Origin: Thalassoglobus neptunius
GTDB lineage: Bacteria > Planctomycetota > Planctomycetia > Planctomycetales > Planctomycetaceae
Length of the DNA: 64,000 nucleotides
Direction of reading: 5' to 3'
Assembly: GCF_007859735.1 (NCBI RefSeq)
Contig: NZ_SIHI01000017.1
Location: 1 to 64,000, forward strand
A program made the position numbers and the translations under genes. Positions 46,085-55,958 of the stretch are shown one piece after another. The notes beneath the pieces are model-generated. The model was given only the letters and a program-made list of their open reading frames with translations. It made no database searches and was not told the origin of the DNA. The stretch's first letter is position 1, and each line of letters begins with the position of its first letter.

Positions 46085-46953
46085 AACTCCTCCGACCATC
46101 AATCCGAAACAACTCGCCCCGCGCTGGCTTTTCGCTGATCGAAGTCCTCATCGCACTTGCACTGACGGTATTGCTGCTCAGCGCAGTTTACTCAGCAGTG
46201 GGACTCCATCTCCGGTTTCAGGTCGCAGGCCGAGATCAAATTCATCGAGCCCAACTCATCCGGGCACTGGTCCGAAAATTCGACAGCGACATCGCTGCGC
46301 TGGCCTTTACCATCGAAGAGGAAGAAAGCGCGACCACAGAAACCGACGACTCGACTTCGGAAGAAACAACCACTGACACCACTCTCGATTCTCTCAGCTC
46401 GGAAACGATTCCGCTCCCATTCGGGCTGGTTGGCACCTCGGAATACGTTCACCTGTGTGTCAGCAAACCGATTCGAGAATTGACTTACGAAAGTCTTGCC
46501 ACCGGAGTCACCGAGAACGGCAGAACGACGGATCTCGCGACCGTGACCTGGGGAACGGGTCCGATCGATCCCGCATTCCTGATCGACCCAACTCAGCCCG
46601 GACACAGCAACGAAGCAAACGACGCACTCGACCGTCGTCCACTGACCGGGCTCGGACGCCGCGTCATCGATTTTTACGCCTTTGATTCCGCGACAGATAC
46701 TCTCACGGAGTACGACATCCTCGCTCCGGAAATCACTGAGGTACAATTCAGCTACTTCGACGGAGTCGCCTGGGTCGACTCATGGGACAGCCGCACGCTT
46801 GGTTCGCTCCCTCGTGCAATCCTCGTCACATACGGACTCTGGCAGACCCCAACGACCAGTTCGTCTTCTCGCGGTACTTCTCAAGCAGAAGGATCAGTCT
46901 TTCCGGTCGAACACCTGTTCCATCTTCCCATGTCAATTCCGATCTTTGAATAG
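46081..46953 (+). CDS. gspJ: T2SS minor pseudopilin GspJ-like
   Basis: Minor pseudopilin, part of the tip complex. Leader then AGFSLIEVLIALALTVLLLS with Glu(+5). The globular domain includes VRKFDSDIAALAF, as in GspJ, a Thr/Glu/Asp-rich loop (about 78-100) and VQFSYFDGVAWVDSWDS near 220. 290 residues, larger than the E. coli protein. GGAGGA precedes the ATG closely; start overlaps the gspI stop. Confidence 0.9.
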   Translation: MKLLRPSIRNNSPRAGFSLIEVLIALALTVLLLSAVYSAVGLHLRFQVAGRDQIHRAQLIRALVRKFDSDIAALAFTIEEEESATTETDDSTSEETTTDTTLDSLSSETIPLPFGLVGTSEYVHLCVSKPIRELTYESLATGVTENGRTTDLATVTWGTGPIDPAFLIDPTQPGHSNEANDALDRRPLTGLGRRVIDFYAFDSATDTLTEYDILAPEITEVQFSYFDGVAWVDSWDSRTLGSLPRAILVTYGLWQTPTTSSSSRGTSQAEGSVFPVEHLFHLPMSIPIFE

Positions 46954-47015
46954 AAAACGTTTATGGAACCCTGCGAGTTTTAACTCGTCAAAATAATAAC
47001 ACGTTCAGAAACAAC

Positions 47016-48719
47016 ATGATGAAATCACTTCACCAATTTGAGCAGCGAACCACAAACCGCGAGGGAAGTGCGCTCATCGTTGTTCTGGTGGTCATCGTGA
47101 TGCTCAGCCTCGGTGCATATACATTCTCTGAGTTAATGATCACCGAGTATCAAGCGGCCGACACTTACGGGCGGCAGGTTCGAGCGCAACTCTGGGCCGA
47201 ATCGGGTGTCGAATACGTCACAACTCTTCTCACTCCCGACGGGGGCGGATTCGACAACAACCTGTACGACAACTCATCGCTGTTCCACATGGCGATGGAC
47301 TCAGACGGCGGGTTTGCGATCGTCGCGCCGTTGGAAAACTATACTTCCACAGCCGCGACCGGTCAGACAACAAGTTCGGGCCTTCGCTTTGGTCTTGTGG
47401 ATGAATGTGCAAAATTGAATGTCAACGTTCTCGCCAAATTCGATCCGGAATCGGGCTTCGGTCGAGACTTGCTGCTTGGGCTTCCCAATATGACAGAAGA
47501 TGTGGCCGACGCCATTCTCGACTGGATCGACGAAGACGATGAGCCTCGCGAGTTCGGAGCAGAAGCGGACAGCTATTCACTGGTCATTCCCCGGAACGGT
47601 CCCATCAGTTCGCTCGAAGAATTGCTCCTGGTGATGGGTGTCGATCCGTTCTTAATGTATGGAGAAGACGGGAACCGCAACGGCGTTCTTGATCCCAATG
47701 AGGACGATGCCGATCAGTCACTCCCCTACGACAATGCAGACGGAGTTCTTGATCTGGGCTGGTCCGCACATCTCACCGTGTCGAGTAAAGAAGGGAACTT
47801 CCGGCACGCCTACGACCGGTTTGGCGAGGAACGCTTAAACGTCAACGAGCCCCTTCTAACCGATCTTTATGATTTGCTCGAAGAAGAATACGGAACCGAC
47901 ATCGCAACGTTCATAACTGCGTATCGTCTCAAAGGACCGGCAACGGATGAGACACTTGGAGTCGACCTCGACGACATCGCGATGGAAGTGCTCGTTCCGG
48001 ATGAAAACCCGCTCATTGGTTTCGGTGACTCTGAGTCGACTGGTGATCTCGCCACTGATGAAGCACTTGCCGATGCTGCGGAAGGCGTCGCTGATGCTCT
48101 CTTCTCAGGTGATGGCGGAGCTGTAACTCGCGGGGGCATGGATCTCACCGAAGGAGCGAGCACGGAAATCAACTCACTCTTTGAATTGATCGATGCAGAA
48201 GTTGTCGTCGAAATCGAAGGTCGGGAAACCACTCTCACCAGCCCGTGGACAAGCGATCCCGGGCTGTTACAAGAATCACTCCCTGATTTAATGGACTCGC
48301 TGACGGTTACGACTCAAAGTGAAATCATCGGACGGCTGAACATCAATCAGGCACGTCCCGAAGTTCTCATGGGAATTCCCGGGATTCCGGAGGATCTTCC
48401 CGGACTCATCGTCGCGACGAGAGAACGACTCGCCAACGATTCCAGTCAGCTGGCCACGTCCGGCTGGCTCCTGACGCGGGGACTTGTTGACCTGGAAACA
48501 ATGCGCCTTCTTGACGGATTTATCACCACGCGCGGTGATGTCATGAGTATGCAAGTCATCGGTTACGCCGATCGCGGAGGTCCAATCACGCGGATTGAAG
48601 CGGTCGTCGATGCCAGCCAGGAAATCCCTCAAGTGATCTCACAACGTGTCCTGACCGAACTGGGGCCAGGTTACCGAAGAGACCAATTGCCGGCGTTCGG
48701 GCAGGATGCCAATCCGTAA
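47016..48719 (+). CDS. gspK: T2SS tip pseudopilin GspK
   Basis: Large minor pseudopilin that caps the pseudopilus. Leader, then EGSALIVVLVVIVMLSLGAY without the usual Glu(+5), which is the GspK feature. LWAESGVEYVTTLL and the two helix-hairpin-type regions (VADAILDWIDEDDEPREFGA and LPGLIVATRERL) are clear, as is NRNGVLDPNEDDAD, a calcium-loop-like acidic stretch. 567 residues, longer than typical (about 330) because of an inserted acidic segment near 320-400. It follows gspJ by 62 bp. Confidence 0.93.
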   Translation: MMKSLHQFEQRTTNREGSALIVVLVVIVMLSLGAYTFSELMITEYQAADTYGRQVRAQLWAESGVEYVTTLLTPDGGGFDNNLYDNSSLFHMAMDSDGGFAIVAPLENYTSTAATGQTTSSGLRFGLVDECAKLNVNVLAKFDPESGFGRDLLLGLPNMTEDVADAILDWIDEDDEPREFGAEADSYSLVIPRNGPISSLEELLLVMGVDPFLMYGEDGNRNGVLDPNEDDADQSLPYDNADGVLDLGWSAHLTVSSKEGNFRHAYDRFGEERLNVNEPLLTDLYDLLEEEYGTDIATFITAYRLKGPATDETLGVDLDDIAMEVLVPDENPLIGFGDSESTGDLATDEALADAAEGVADALFSGDGGAVTRGGMDLTEGASTEINSLFELIDAEVVVEIEGRETTLTSPWTSDPGLLQESLPDLMDSLTVTTQSEIIGRLNINQARPEVLMGIPGIPEDLPGLIVATRERLANDSSQLATSGWLLTRGLVDLETMRLLDGFITTRGDVMSMQVIGYADRGGPITRIEAVVDASQEIPQVISQRVLTELGPGYRRDQLPAFGQDANP

Positions 48720-48846
48720 CGATATCAAAGACCTTCGTATGAACACTTTCGAAATTTGACGACCCGGAATCGGGTTCGAACAATTTCCACTGCCATCTAT
48801 TTTCATTGCCATCTGACTGCCAGACGTCAACCTGAGACCGAATTCC

Positions 48847-50337
48847 ATGTCCACAAAACTCATTGTCGAATGGTCCCGCTATGCAACAAGATTTTTGCAG
48901 GCTGACACGTCAGGCCGTGTCTCTCATGTTGCAGAGTTTTCGCACGATCAGCTGAACGACATGACGACACCGGCGGACGAAATCGCCGACTCGCTCTCCT
49001 CCTGGATGAAGAGTTCGGGAGTCACCGCCGGACCTGCGACTCTGCTTCTGCCACGAGAGTCTGTCGTGGCTCGCTTGTTACAGCTCCCGCAAGCTCCTCC
49101 GGAAGAAATTCCCGATCTCGTCCGTTTTCAGGCAGCTGCCAAGTCAGCCATGCCGATCGACGACCTCGCCTTCGACTACTTACCTGTGCATGGAGATTCC
49201 AGCCACGACAGTCATGCTGTCTTGACGATCTCGACCGAAAAACGACAGCTCACGCGAATCCAGAACGTCCTCCGGTCGATCGGTATCGAAGTTGAGCGGG
49301 TCACCGTTTCTCCCCTCGCCATCGCGAATGTGGTCCATCAATTTTCGAATGCAAGCCTCGGCAGCGATGAACCAGAAATGGTCATCTACCAGCGAGGCCT
49401 TGATCTCGAAATCTCGATTTTCGATCGCCGATCTCTCGTCTTCAGTCACAGCATCAATCTGCCTGACACCGATCACCTGAAACCACTTGAGAGCGCGCTC
49501 ACCCGTTCGATTGTCGCACTCAATCAAACTCATCCGAACGTCTCCATCGATCGATGTTTTCTCGTCGGCAGCCACACTGACGACTCGATTCGCACGTTCC
49601 TCGAACAACGCTTTCGTGGAAACGTCCAGCATGTCTCAATCGACGAAGCTCATAGCCGCAGCCACGACATCGCCGGATTCGAACCGCTCATCGGAGCGGC
49701 CATTCCTCCGCCGGAACAAGACCTCTCCGTCGACTTGATTCATCCTCGAAAGAGAATCGAGAAACCAGACCGAAGCCGGCTCTATTGGACTGTCGGCGGA
49801 GTGCTCGCAGCTTCCGCCCTGCTCTTGGGATACTTTGTCTTTCGCTCGCAGAAACTCAATCTCGAAGCGAGTATCGTAGACATTGATTCAAAGATCTTCC
49901 AGATCAACAAGGTCCTGGAGGCGGGCAAACCAACGATGAATGCGTTCAGCAATATCGATCAGTGGCAACTTGGAGATGCCCCTCCGATCGACTCGTGGAA
50001 CTCGTTGCGAAATTCATTTCCCGGCACCGATCGAGTCTATCTGAGCGAACTCCGGTTCTCACCACTCAGTGATCCTGCATTCAGCGCCCAGTTCAAGGGA
50101 ATTGGATTCGCCAAGCAGCGATCGGACATCGAACAACTCGCAGACTTGCTGGTTCGAAATGGCTTCGAAGTGATTCCGACAACACCCCGAAACAGCGGGA
50201 TTGACCCAGACTATCCATTCACATTCGATATGGATGTGAAACAGATCCGTGTGATCACATTGCCTCCGTCCAAGGAAGAAGAGGCCGTCGAAACGGCTCA
50301 GTCAGAAGCAGACGCAGCGAGCCCGTCGAAGTCCTGA
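48847..50337 (+). CDS. PilM/GspL-like protein fused to a PilN-like part
   Basis: 496 residues. Residues 1-300 fit an actin-like GspL/PilM cytoplasmic domain (MSTKLIVEWSRYATRFLQAD; LLLPRESVVARLLQLP; FLVGSHTDD). A membrane helix (about 311-333, YWTVGGVLAASALLLGYFVF) is followed by a short coil and a PilN/GspL-type periplasmic domain (WNSLRNSFPGTDRVYLSELR). GspL has this single-chain order too, so GspL is a fair name; PilM-PilN fusion describes the same architecture. It connects the ATPase to the inner-membrane complex. Starts 127 bp after gspK. Confidence 0.85.
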   Translation: MSTKLIVEWSRYATRFLQADTSGRVSHVAEFSHDQLNDMTTPADEIADSLSSWMKSSGVTAGPATLLLPRESVVARLLQLPQAPPEEIPDLVRFQAAAKSAMPIDDLAFDYLPVHGDSSHDSHAVLTISTEKRQLTRIQNVLRSIGIEVERVTVSPLAIANVVHQFSNASLGSDEPEMVIYQRGLDLEISIFDRRSLVFSHSINLPDTDHLKPLESALTRSIVALNQTHPNVSIDRCFLVGSHTDDSIRTFLEQRFRGNVQHVSIDEAHSRSHDIAGFEPLIGAAIPPPEQDLSVDLIHPRKRIEKPDRSRLYWTVGGVLAASALLLGYFVFRSQKLNLEASIVDIDSKIFQINKVLEAGKPTMNAFSNIDQWQLGDAPPIDSWNSLRNSFPGTDRVYLSELRFSPLSDPAFSAQFKGIGFAKQRSDIEQLADLLVRNGFEVIPTTPRNSGIDPDYPFTFDMDVKQIRVITLPPSKEEEAVETAQSEADAASPSKS

Positions 50338-50402
50338 AGAACGACAGCTTGATCACACGCAAAACTTTCATGACGTCACAGTCTTTCAATTGAGTTCATA
50401 TC

Positions 50403-52307
50403 ATGCAGCAGCGTGAAAAAATACTGGCAATTCTTTTGGGTGGAGTGGTCCTCTTTTGGTTCGGCATGCCGATCTTCAAGGGCTATTTCGTCGAACCTCT
50501 GAATCAACTGGAAGCTCAAGAGAGCACCCGGATGCAAGAGTCTCGGACGAAAATGGCTCAACAGATCGAACTTGCAAAACAGGGCAAAGCTCTCGAAGAC
50601 TGGAAACGGATCAGTCTGCCGCCAAAACCGACGGATGCTCACCGTCTTTATCAGGATTGGTTGACAGATATCGCACTGATGTCGGGATTCACAAACCCTC
50701 GATTCACACTCGAGAACCGGTCACAAAAAGATGACACCTACGTTCGCATTCCGGTCAAAATTGAAGCCGAAGCGACTCTTCAGGAGGTCGCTCAGTTTCT
50801 CGATCGCTTCGAGTCAGTGGATCTCCTGCAGAGGATTTCCAAGTGCGATGTGACCAGCCCGGTTTCTGAGGGAAACCCCAAGCTGAAAGTGACTCTCACA
50901 GCTGAAGGCCTGTCCATTCAGTCTGCCGAAGATCGCAACGAACTGTTTCCGCAAGTTCCCCTCGAAGAAGAGCTCGGAAAAGAACAGACACGGCTCACTC
51001 TCTTAAACACCCCCGAAGACTTCCCCACAACGGTTCCATTTCGAATTCGGATCGGCGACGAATTCTGCAACGTCACCGAAATGGTCGACAATGAATGGAC
51101 TCTGCAGCGAGGGGTCGCAAAGACATTTGCCAATGATCATCCTGCCGGAACATCAATCGAGCTCTTTCCAATCTCGACGAAGAAAGGATCCGACCAGCGG
51201 GCTGTTCAGAACATGTGGAGTCAGTCCTTCTTTACGAAGCCGGCTCCTTCCGTCGAATACGAACCGCAGCTCGCCGATCGAGAAACTCCCACAGCCATTC
51301 GAGGACGCAAGTTCGAACATCAACTGAAGGTCACCGGATGGAATCCAGCGTTCGGACAACCACGCTACACGCTCATCAATGGTCCCGAAGGATTGGACAT
51401 CGATGAACGTTCCGGGACGATCAGCTGGCCCGTCAGCACCTCCGTCGAAACTGGAGACCTGATGATTGAAGCGGCCGTTTGGGGTTCTGCAAGCAAAGAA
51501 GCTGGCTTCACCGACACACTCAATCTGAAAGTCCGGGACCCGAACGAGGCCCCCGTGATTGATGGCCCGAAGTCACTCACGTTTTACCTCGGCCGAGAAT
51601 CTGTTGTGCCCGTTTCCGCACACGATCCGGACGCCGACAGCAGCCTGCTCACGTACTCCATCGCAAACGGTCCACAGGGAATGACCATCGATTCCAGAAC
51701 AGGCACGATTCGCTGGAAGCCGCCGGAATCAATGGAAACAGAAGCTTCGTCTGTTCAAGTGACCGCCACAGATGCCGATCCGGACGAAGAACACCGCGCA
51801 TCGACAACCGTCACAATTCCGATTTCTGTTGAAGAAGACTCTGCACGATTCGCCTACCTCACAGCAAGTTTTACTCGCTCAAACGGGGAAGATCAGGTGA
51901 TGAAGGAAGCCTGGATTTTCGACCGCGCAACCAACACCCGGACCACTTTGCACGAAGGGGATCAGTTCCGAATCTCTGATTTCGATATGACTGTCGCTGA
52001 AATCGGCCCGGACTACATCAAAGTGCGAAGAAACGGCGGGCTGTATCAACTCAACTTCGAACAACCGCTGGTGATGATGACGCAGCTGGCAGTTGCTGAT
52101 CAAGATTACAATCCGGTTCCGGTCGATGAACCGAACGAACCAGAGCCAGCCGACCCACCTGCGACCACAAACGAAGCGGAACCGGCTGAACCGGCCGCGA
52201 CCGACACACCGACTCAACCTGAAGCGTCGGACGAAGCAGACGCCGATGAAACCACTGAAGAATCCACCGACGAGAAACCCGCTGACGAAACCGATTCGGT
52301 CAGCTAA
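50403..52307 (+). CDS. GspM/PilO-like protein with cadherin/Ig modules and PilP/GspC-like domain
   Basis: 634 residues in one chain. A membrane helix (7-28), coil (35-65), and a ferredoxin-like PilO/GspM domain (70-180) come first. About 290-480 contains two cadherin/dystroglycan-like modules with YTLINGPEGLDIDERSGTIS and YSIANGPQGMTIDSRTGTIR, the typical putative-Ig motif. Residues 482-557 (KEAWIFDRATNTRTTLHEGD, then VAEIGPDYIKVRRNGGLYQL) look like the HR/PilP domain of GspC or PilP. A Pro/Glu/Asp-rich tail ends it. No separate gspC or gspM exists nearby, so the fusion may serve both roles. Confidence 0.8.
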   Translation: MQQREKILAILLGGVVLFWFGMPIFKGYFVEPLNQLEAQESTRMQESRTKMAQQIELAKQGKALEDWKRISLPPKPTDAHRLYQDWLTDIALMSGFTNPRFTLENRSQKDDTYVRIPVKIEAEATLQEVAQFLDRFESVDLLQRISKCDVTSPVSEGNPKLKVTLTAEGLSIQSAEDRNELFPQVPLEEELGKEQTRLTLLNTPEDFPTTVPFRIRIGDEFCNVTEMVDNEWTLQRGVAKTFANDHPAGTSIELFPISTKKGSDQRAVQNMWSQSFFTKPAPSVEYEPQLADRETPTAIRGRKFEHQLKVTGWNPAFGQPRYTLINGPEGLDIDERSGTISWPVSTSVETGDLMIEAAVWGSASKEAGFTDTLNLKVRDPNEAPVIDGPKSLTFYLGRESVVPVSAHDPDADSSLLTYSIANGPQGMTIDSRTGTIRWKPPESMETEASSVQVTATDADPDEEHRASTTVTIPISVEEDSARFAYLTASFTRSNGEDQVMKEAWIFDRATNTRTTLHEGDQFRISDFDMTVAEIGPDYIKVRRNGGLYQLNFEQPLVMMTQLAVADQDYNPVPVDEPNEPEPADPPATTNEAEPAEPAATDTPTQPEASDEADADETTEESTDEKPADETDSVS

Positions 52308-52396
52308 TAACTCGTCGAATCTCGCTCACGTCCATTTCAAAGATGAAAACTCATCGCGCAACGACTCCAGACTCTTCCTATTGACGGTCGACTCGA

Positions 52397-53119
52397 GTGC
52401 AGAGAAACCCTCAGAATGTTATCGATGAGAGTGGCTGGGAATTGATTCCCGGTGCGTATGGTCCGGAGCATCTTTCACGAATTTCAGAATCCCTCGAGCG
52501 AATCGTCAATCTTCAGGACTCCGCTGTTCGTCAAAGTGACGGAGCAGTCTACGCCGCCCGCAACGTCTTACAGCTTGTCCCCAACCTTCCCGAGCTTTGG
52601 CCCGCTCGAGTGATTGTGCAACGTCTGAAAGACGTGCTTGGCCCCCGTTGTGGATTGGTCAGAGCACTCTACTTTGACAAACCACCCCAGCAGACTTGGG
52701 CACTTCCATGGCACAAAGACCTCCTCATCGCCATCGAGTCCGGAAGTCCAAAAGCGGAAAACTACTCACGTCCTCGACTTCGTGCTGGTGTGCTGCACAC
52801 TGAACCACCCATCGAAGTACTACAGTCTATGCTCACTGTCAGAATTCATCTCGATCCAACGACCGAAACGAACGGATGCCTGCGAGTCCTCTCGGGATCA
52901 CATCAGTCGGGAAAAGAGTTGATCATCGACGGTTATCCGATGAAATCAATTCATTCTCGGCCAGGAGATGTCCTCTTAATGCGCCCTCTTCTGGTTCATG
53001 CCAGTGGGCGATCGAAGCCGGAATGCCAAGACCACCGGCGCATTCTGCATTTGGAGTTCGCAGCACATGAGCAACTCCCGGCAGGAGTTCGCTGGCACAC
53101 GTTTCATCGTGTCGACTGA
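52397..53119 (+). CDS. Phytanoyl-CoA dioxygenase (PhyH) family protein
   Basis: Fe(II)/2-oxoglutarate oxygenase of 240 residues beginning at GTG 52397. Iron ligands fit the PhyH pattern: WHKDLLIAI (HxD, about residues 113-115), distal His in LLVHASG, and the 2-oxoglutarate-binding Arg in HRRILHLEF. LRVLSGSHQSG and the RPGDVLLM strand are typical. Substrate not inferable. It follows the T2SS locus by about 90 bp but has no functional link I can see. Confidence 0.88.
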   Translation: MQRNPQNVIDESGWELIPGAYGPEHLSRISESLERIVNLQDSAVRQSDGAVYAARNVLQLVPNLPELWPARVIVQRLKDVLGPRCGLVRALYFDKPPQQTWALPWHKDLLIAIESGSPKAENYSRPRLRAGVLHTEPPIEVLQSMLTVRIHLDPTTETNGCLRVLSGSHQSGKELIIDGYPMKSIHSRPGDVLLMRPLLVHASGRSKPECQDHRRILHLEFAAHEQLPAGVRWHTFHRVD

Positions 53120-53155
53120 GCGAAACTTTCTTTCTGCAGCGCCCCGTCTATTCCG

Positions 53156-54583
53156 TCAGGAGATTTCTTTTTTGATCTCCAAAAGCTCCTGACGTTCTGG
53201 CATCGACTTGTAAAACGGATCGAGTGGATAGCATCCGGAAACGATTCCGTTTCGAGGAGCTGTCGTGCAGTCGCTGAAAGTCCGGCAGATTTTCTTTCGC
53301 TTCATGACCTCTCCCGCAATGACATCAGCGGGCAATTCAGGGTACGACAACACCATTCGCCCGAGCCCCACAAAGTCGACATGTCCGTTCTTGACGGCAT
53401 GCTGCCCGACATTCGGAAGCCATTCCTGCAAATACGAGTAGCCAGATCCAACCAGGACCATGTCAGGATTCGCTTCCTTGATCTGACGCGTGACATTGAT
53501 CTGTCGAGCCACACCAACCAGTGGATCTTCAGGAGGAAGATATCCGTCCGATGGCGGGAAGATTGCCGGACGCTGCATGTGGGGGTTGTAGTACGGACTT
53601 CCACAACTGATACAAACCAGTTTGACTTCCAGCTCGCGCAAGATCTGCATGAACTGTTGAGGTTCCGTCAAATCAATTCCGGTTCCGGTCTCGTCTCCAC
53701 CGAAGGCGAACTTGTAGTCCCCATTGGTCGACGGAACACCGATCCGGTCTTCTCCGGGTTCGAAGGGGGAGAAGTCGAAGATGCTGACTCGCGTTCCGAT
53801 CTCAAGTCCCGGTGCTTCTGCTCGAATCCCTGAAACGATCTCGCGGAGAAAACGAGTACGATTCTCCAAGCTGCCACCGAATCGGCCCGGTCGATCATAG
53901 CCGGAGAGAATTTCATGGCCGAGATAACCATGACAATGTTTGATGTCGACGAACTTGTACCCAGCCTTCTGGGCCCGAACGGATGCAATCACAAAATCGT
54001 CGATCAGTTTCGACAAGTCATCATCGCTTAGAATCGCTTCGTCGCTGCTGATCGCAAACTTTTGATCCAGAACCGGATGGCGATACGCGATGCGAGGTTC
54101 GAGTCGTGACTTCTCATTGGGTCGTGCAAATCGACCGGAATGAGTCAGCTGAAGCCCGACCAATAAGTCGTCCGTCGTTCCAAAATACTCGAGATGTGTT
54201 TGCTCAAGAAGCTCACGCAGTGCGACGAGTTCGCCGAGATTCTCTTCGGTACACATCAATTGATTGGGGTTCGCCCGACCATCCTGTCGAACCGCCACCG
54301 CTTCGCCGCCCCAGATCAGTTTGGCTCCGCTGAGGCCAAAATTTTGCCACCTCCGACGAGTCAGATCGGTCGGCTTTCCGTCGCGGGTTCCATCCCAGCC
54401 TTCCATCGGAAGAATACAGAACCGGTTCCCGATCGTTTGACTGGAGTATTGAAACGACTGGCCGAGTGCGGACTGCTTTCCCGATTCCACGTTTTCATCA
54501 AACGGGAGATCAACGTTCAACGAATCAAGATAGGCGCGGAAATCGTTCGCTGTTTTGAGAGTGGAGACACGCGGGTACGACAT
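53156..54583 (-). CDS. Old Yellow Enzyme-family NADH:flavin oxidoreductase
   Basis: FMN-dependent TIM-barrel oxidoreductase related to 2,4-dienoyl-CoA reductase and OYE. Seen: [14 protein letters not shown] in the place of the first beta-strand motif, [14 protein letters not shown] (FMN/His), [20 protein letters not shown] (active-site HxxxH region), and [14 protein letters not shown] near the end. The C terminus has [14 protein letters not shown] and SGC, fewer cysteines than the 4Fe-4S set of the long enzymes, so probably FMN only. 475 residues. It lies downstream of the Gfo/Idh/MocA gene but behind a terminator. Confidence 0.85.
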   Translation of the reverse strand: MSYPRVSTLKTANDFRAYLDSLNVDLPFDENVESGKQSALGQSFQYSSQTIGNRFCILPMEGWDGTRDGKPTDLTRRRWQNFGLSGAKLIWGGEAVAVRQDGRANPNQLMCTEENLGELVALRELLEQTHLEYFGTTDDLLVGLQLTHSGRFARPNEKSRLEPRIAYRHPVLDQKFAISSDEAILSDDDLSKLIDDFVIASVRAQKAGYKFVDIKHCHGYLGHEILSGYDRPGRFGGSLENRTRFLREIVSGIRAEAPGLEIGTRVSIFDFSPFEPGEDRIGVPSTNGDYKFAFGGDETGTGIDLTEPQQFMQILRELEVKLVCISCGSPYYNPHMQRPAIFPPSDGYLPPEDPLVGVARQINVTRQIKEANPDMVLVGSGYSYLQEWLPNVGQHAVKNGHVDFVGLGRMVLSYPELPADVIAGEVMKRKKICRTFSDCTTAPRNGIVSGCYPLDPFYKSMPERQELLEIKKEIS

Positions 54584-54606
54584 GGCTGAGTTTTCATATA
54601 AAAGAA

Positions 54607-54631
54607 GCCGCCGACTTCTCAGTCGACGGCC
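54607..54631 (-). terminator. Intrinsic terminator of the Gfo/Idh/MocA gene
   Basis: Ten-base stem with a GAGA tetraloop followed on the minus strand by CTTCTTTTAT. The stem needs a G-U pair that becomes an A-C mismatch on the other strand, which supports minus-strand transcription. It separates the upstream oxidoreductase from the OYE gene. Confidence 0.85.
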
Positions 54632-54656
54632 TGTCCTGAGAATGCATCAAGACATG

Positions 54657-55958
54657 TTACTCAAACAAGGTCGCTCCCGGAATCGCCATCGGCCGTAAAT
54701 CAACGGGTGTGTCCCAGTTGCCGATTTCAGGGACGAGCTTCTCTTCCGAGTTCCAGGCCATGTCCCAGGTCACCTCTTTCCCGGTGTACCCAGCCATGCG
54801 TCCCATGATGGCCATCATGGTGCTCGTGACCATTCGCTCGCCATTGTCAATCGGATTGCCTTCACGGATCGATTTGAACATCTCGTTATGTTCGACTTGA
54901 TACATGTTCGGAGTTGGCCCCTTGTAGCGCCAATCTTCCGCACCAGAGATCGAAGCTCCCCGGCGAGTGATCGTTCCTTTTCCTTTCGAACCGAGAACAT
55001 AGAAGTTGTTCTCGTTGTGACATCCGGAAATCTGCCGTTGAGCCATGAACGCACGAGTGTCGTCCTCCCAAAGGTAGTTCACTTCGATGTGATCGAAGAT
55101 GTTCCCCCCCTTGGCCGGAACCTGACGCCCACCCACAGCGGTACAACTGACAGGCGGCTTGTCTCCTTTGGACCAGGCAATCCAGTCGACAGTATGACAT
55201 GCCTGCTCAACGAGCCCATCGCCGGACAACCACGTGAAGTTGTACCAGTTGCGGACCATCCACTCGAGATCGCTCATGCCTTCCGGACGAGTCGATTCAT
55301 CGGGCATCGTCTTGACTGGATTCGTGAGATATGTCCCGTATGAACAGAGAACGTCGCCGATATCGCCAGCGAGAACTTTCTCGAAGAAAGCTCGCTTCGC
55401 AGAGTCATAACGCCAACAGAAGCCAGCGACGACAGCCAGATTCTTTTCTTGCGCTCGCTTGACCGCTGCCATGACGCGGCGAACTCCCGGAGCATCGGTC
55501 GCCATCGGCTTCTCGGTGAAGATGTGCTTCCCTTTTTCGACAGCGTATTCGAACTGTTCCGGACGGAATCCCGGAGGCGTTGCGAGAATGACAACGTCAC
55601 ACGAATCAATCACATACCGGAAGGCATCCAAACCGGAGAACTGGTGATCTTCGTCCACCTGAACTCGGTCAGCGATTGCTTTCTGGGCTTTCAATGACTT
55701 GATTGAGCTTTCAATCTTTTCAGGAAACGCATCGCCCATCGCGACCAGCACAGCATTGGGATCTGCGTTCAACGCTTGATTCGCTGCGCCGGACCCGCGT
55801 CCGCCACATCCGACGAGACCGACTCGGATCTTTTCATCACCAGCTGCGTACAGCCCGGCCTTACCGGAAAATCCGCTCATCAAAGCCATTGCAGTACCCG
55901 CTTCTGCGGTTGACTTCAGGAAGGAGCGTCGTGTTGTGTCATTCGACGAATTCGACAT
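54657..55958 (-). CDS. Tat-exported Gfo/Idh/MocA oxidoreductase
   Basis: NAD(P)-binding oxidoreductase, 433 residues. A Tat signal (TTRRSFLKSTAEAGTAMALM) precedes the Rossmann fold IRVGLVGCGGRGSGAANQAL. The family's EKPMATD (catalytic Lys) is at about 148, and WYNFTWLSGDGLVEQACHTVDW holds the conserved His region. Planctomycetes carry many such exported members, probably for sugar-derivative turnover. Its start lies downstream (on the minus strand) of repeat copy B. Single-gene unit with its own terminator. Confidence 0.92.
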   Translation of the reverse strand: MSNSSNDTTRRSFLKSTAEAGTAMALMSGFSGKAGLYAAGDEKIRVGLVGCGGRGSGAANQALNADPNAVLVAMGDAFPEKIESSIKSLKAQKAIADRVQVDEDHQFSGLDAFRYVIDSCDVVILATPPGFRPEQFEYAVEKGKHIFTEKPMATDAPGVRRVMAAVKRAQEKNLAVVAGFCWRYDSAKRAFFEKVLAGDIGDVLCSYGTYLTNPVKTMPDESTRPEGMSDLEWMVRNWYNFTWLSGDGLVEQACHTVDWIAWSKGDKPPVSCTAVGGRQVPAKGGNIFDHIEVNYLWEDDTRAFMAQRQISGCHNENNFYVLGSKGKGTITRRGASISGAEDWRYKGPTPNMYQVEHNEMFKSIREGNPIDNGERMVTSTMMAIMGRMAGYTGKEVTWDMAWNSEEKLVPEIGNWDTPVDLRPMAIPGATLFE

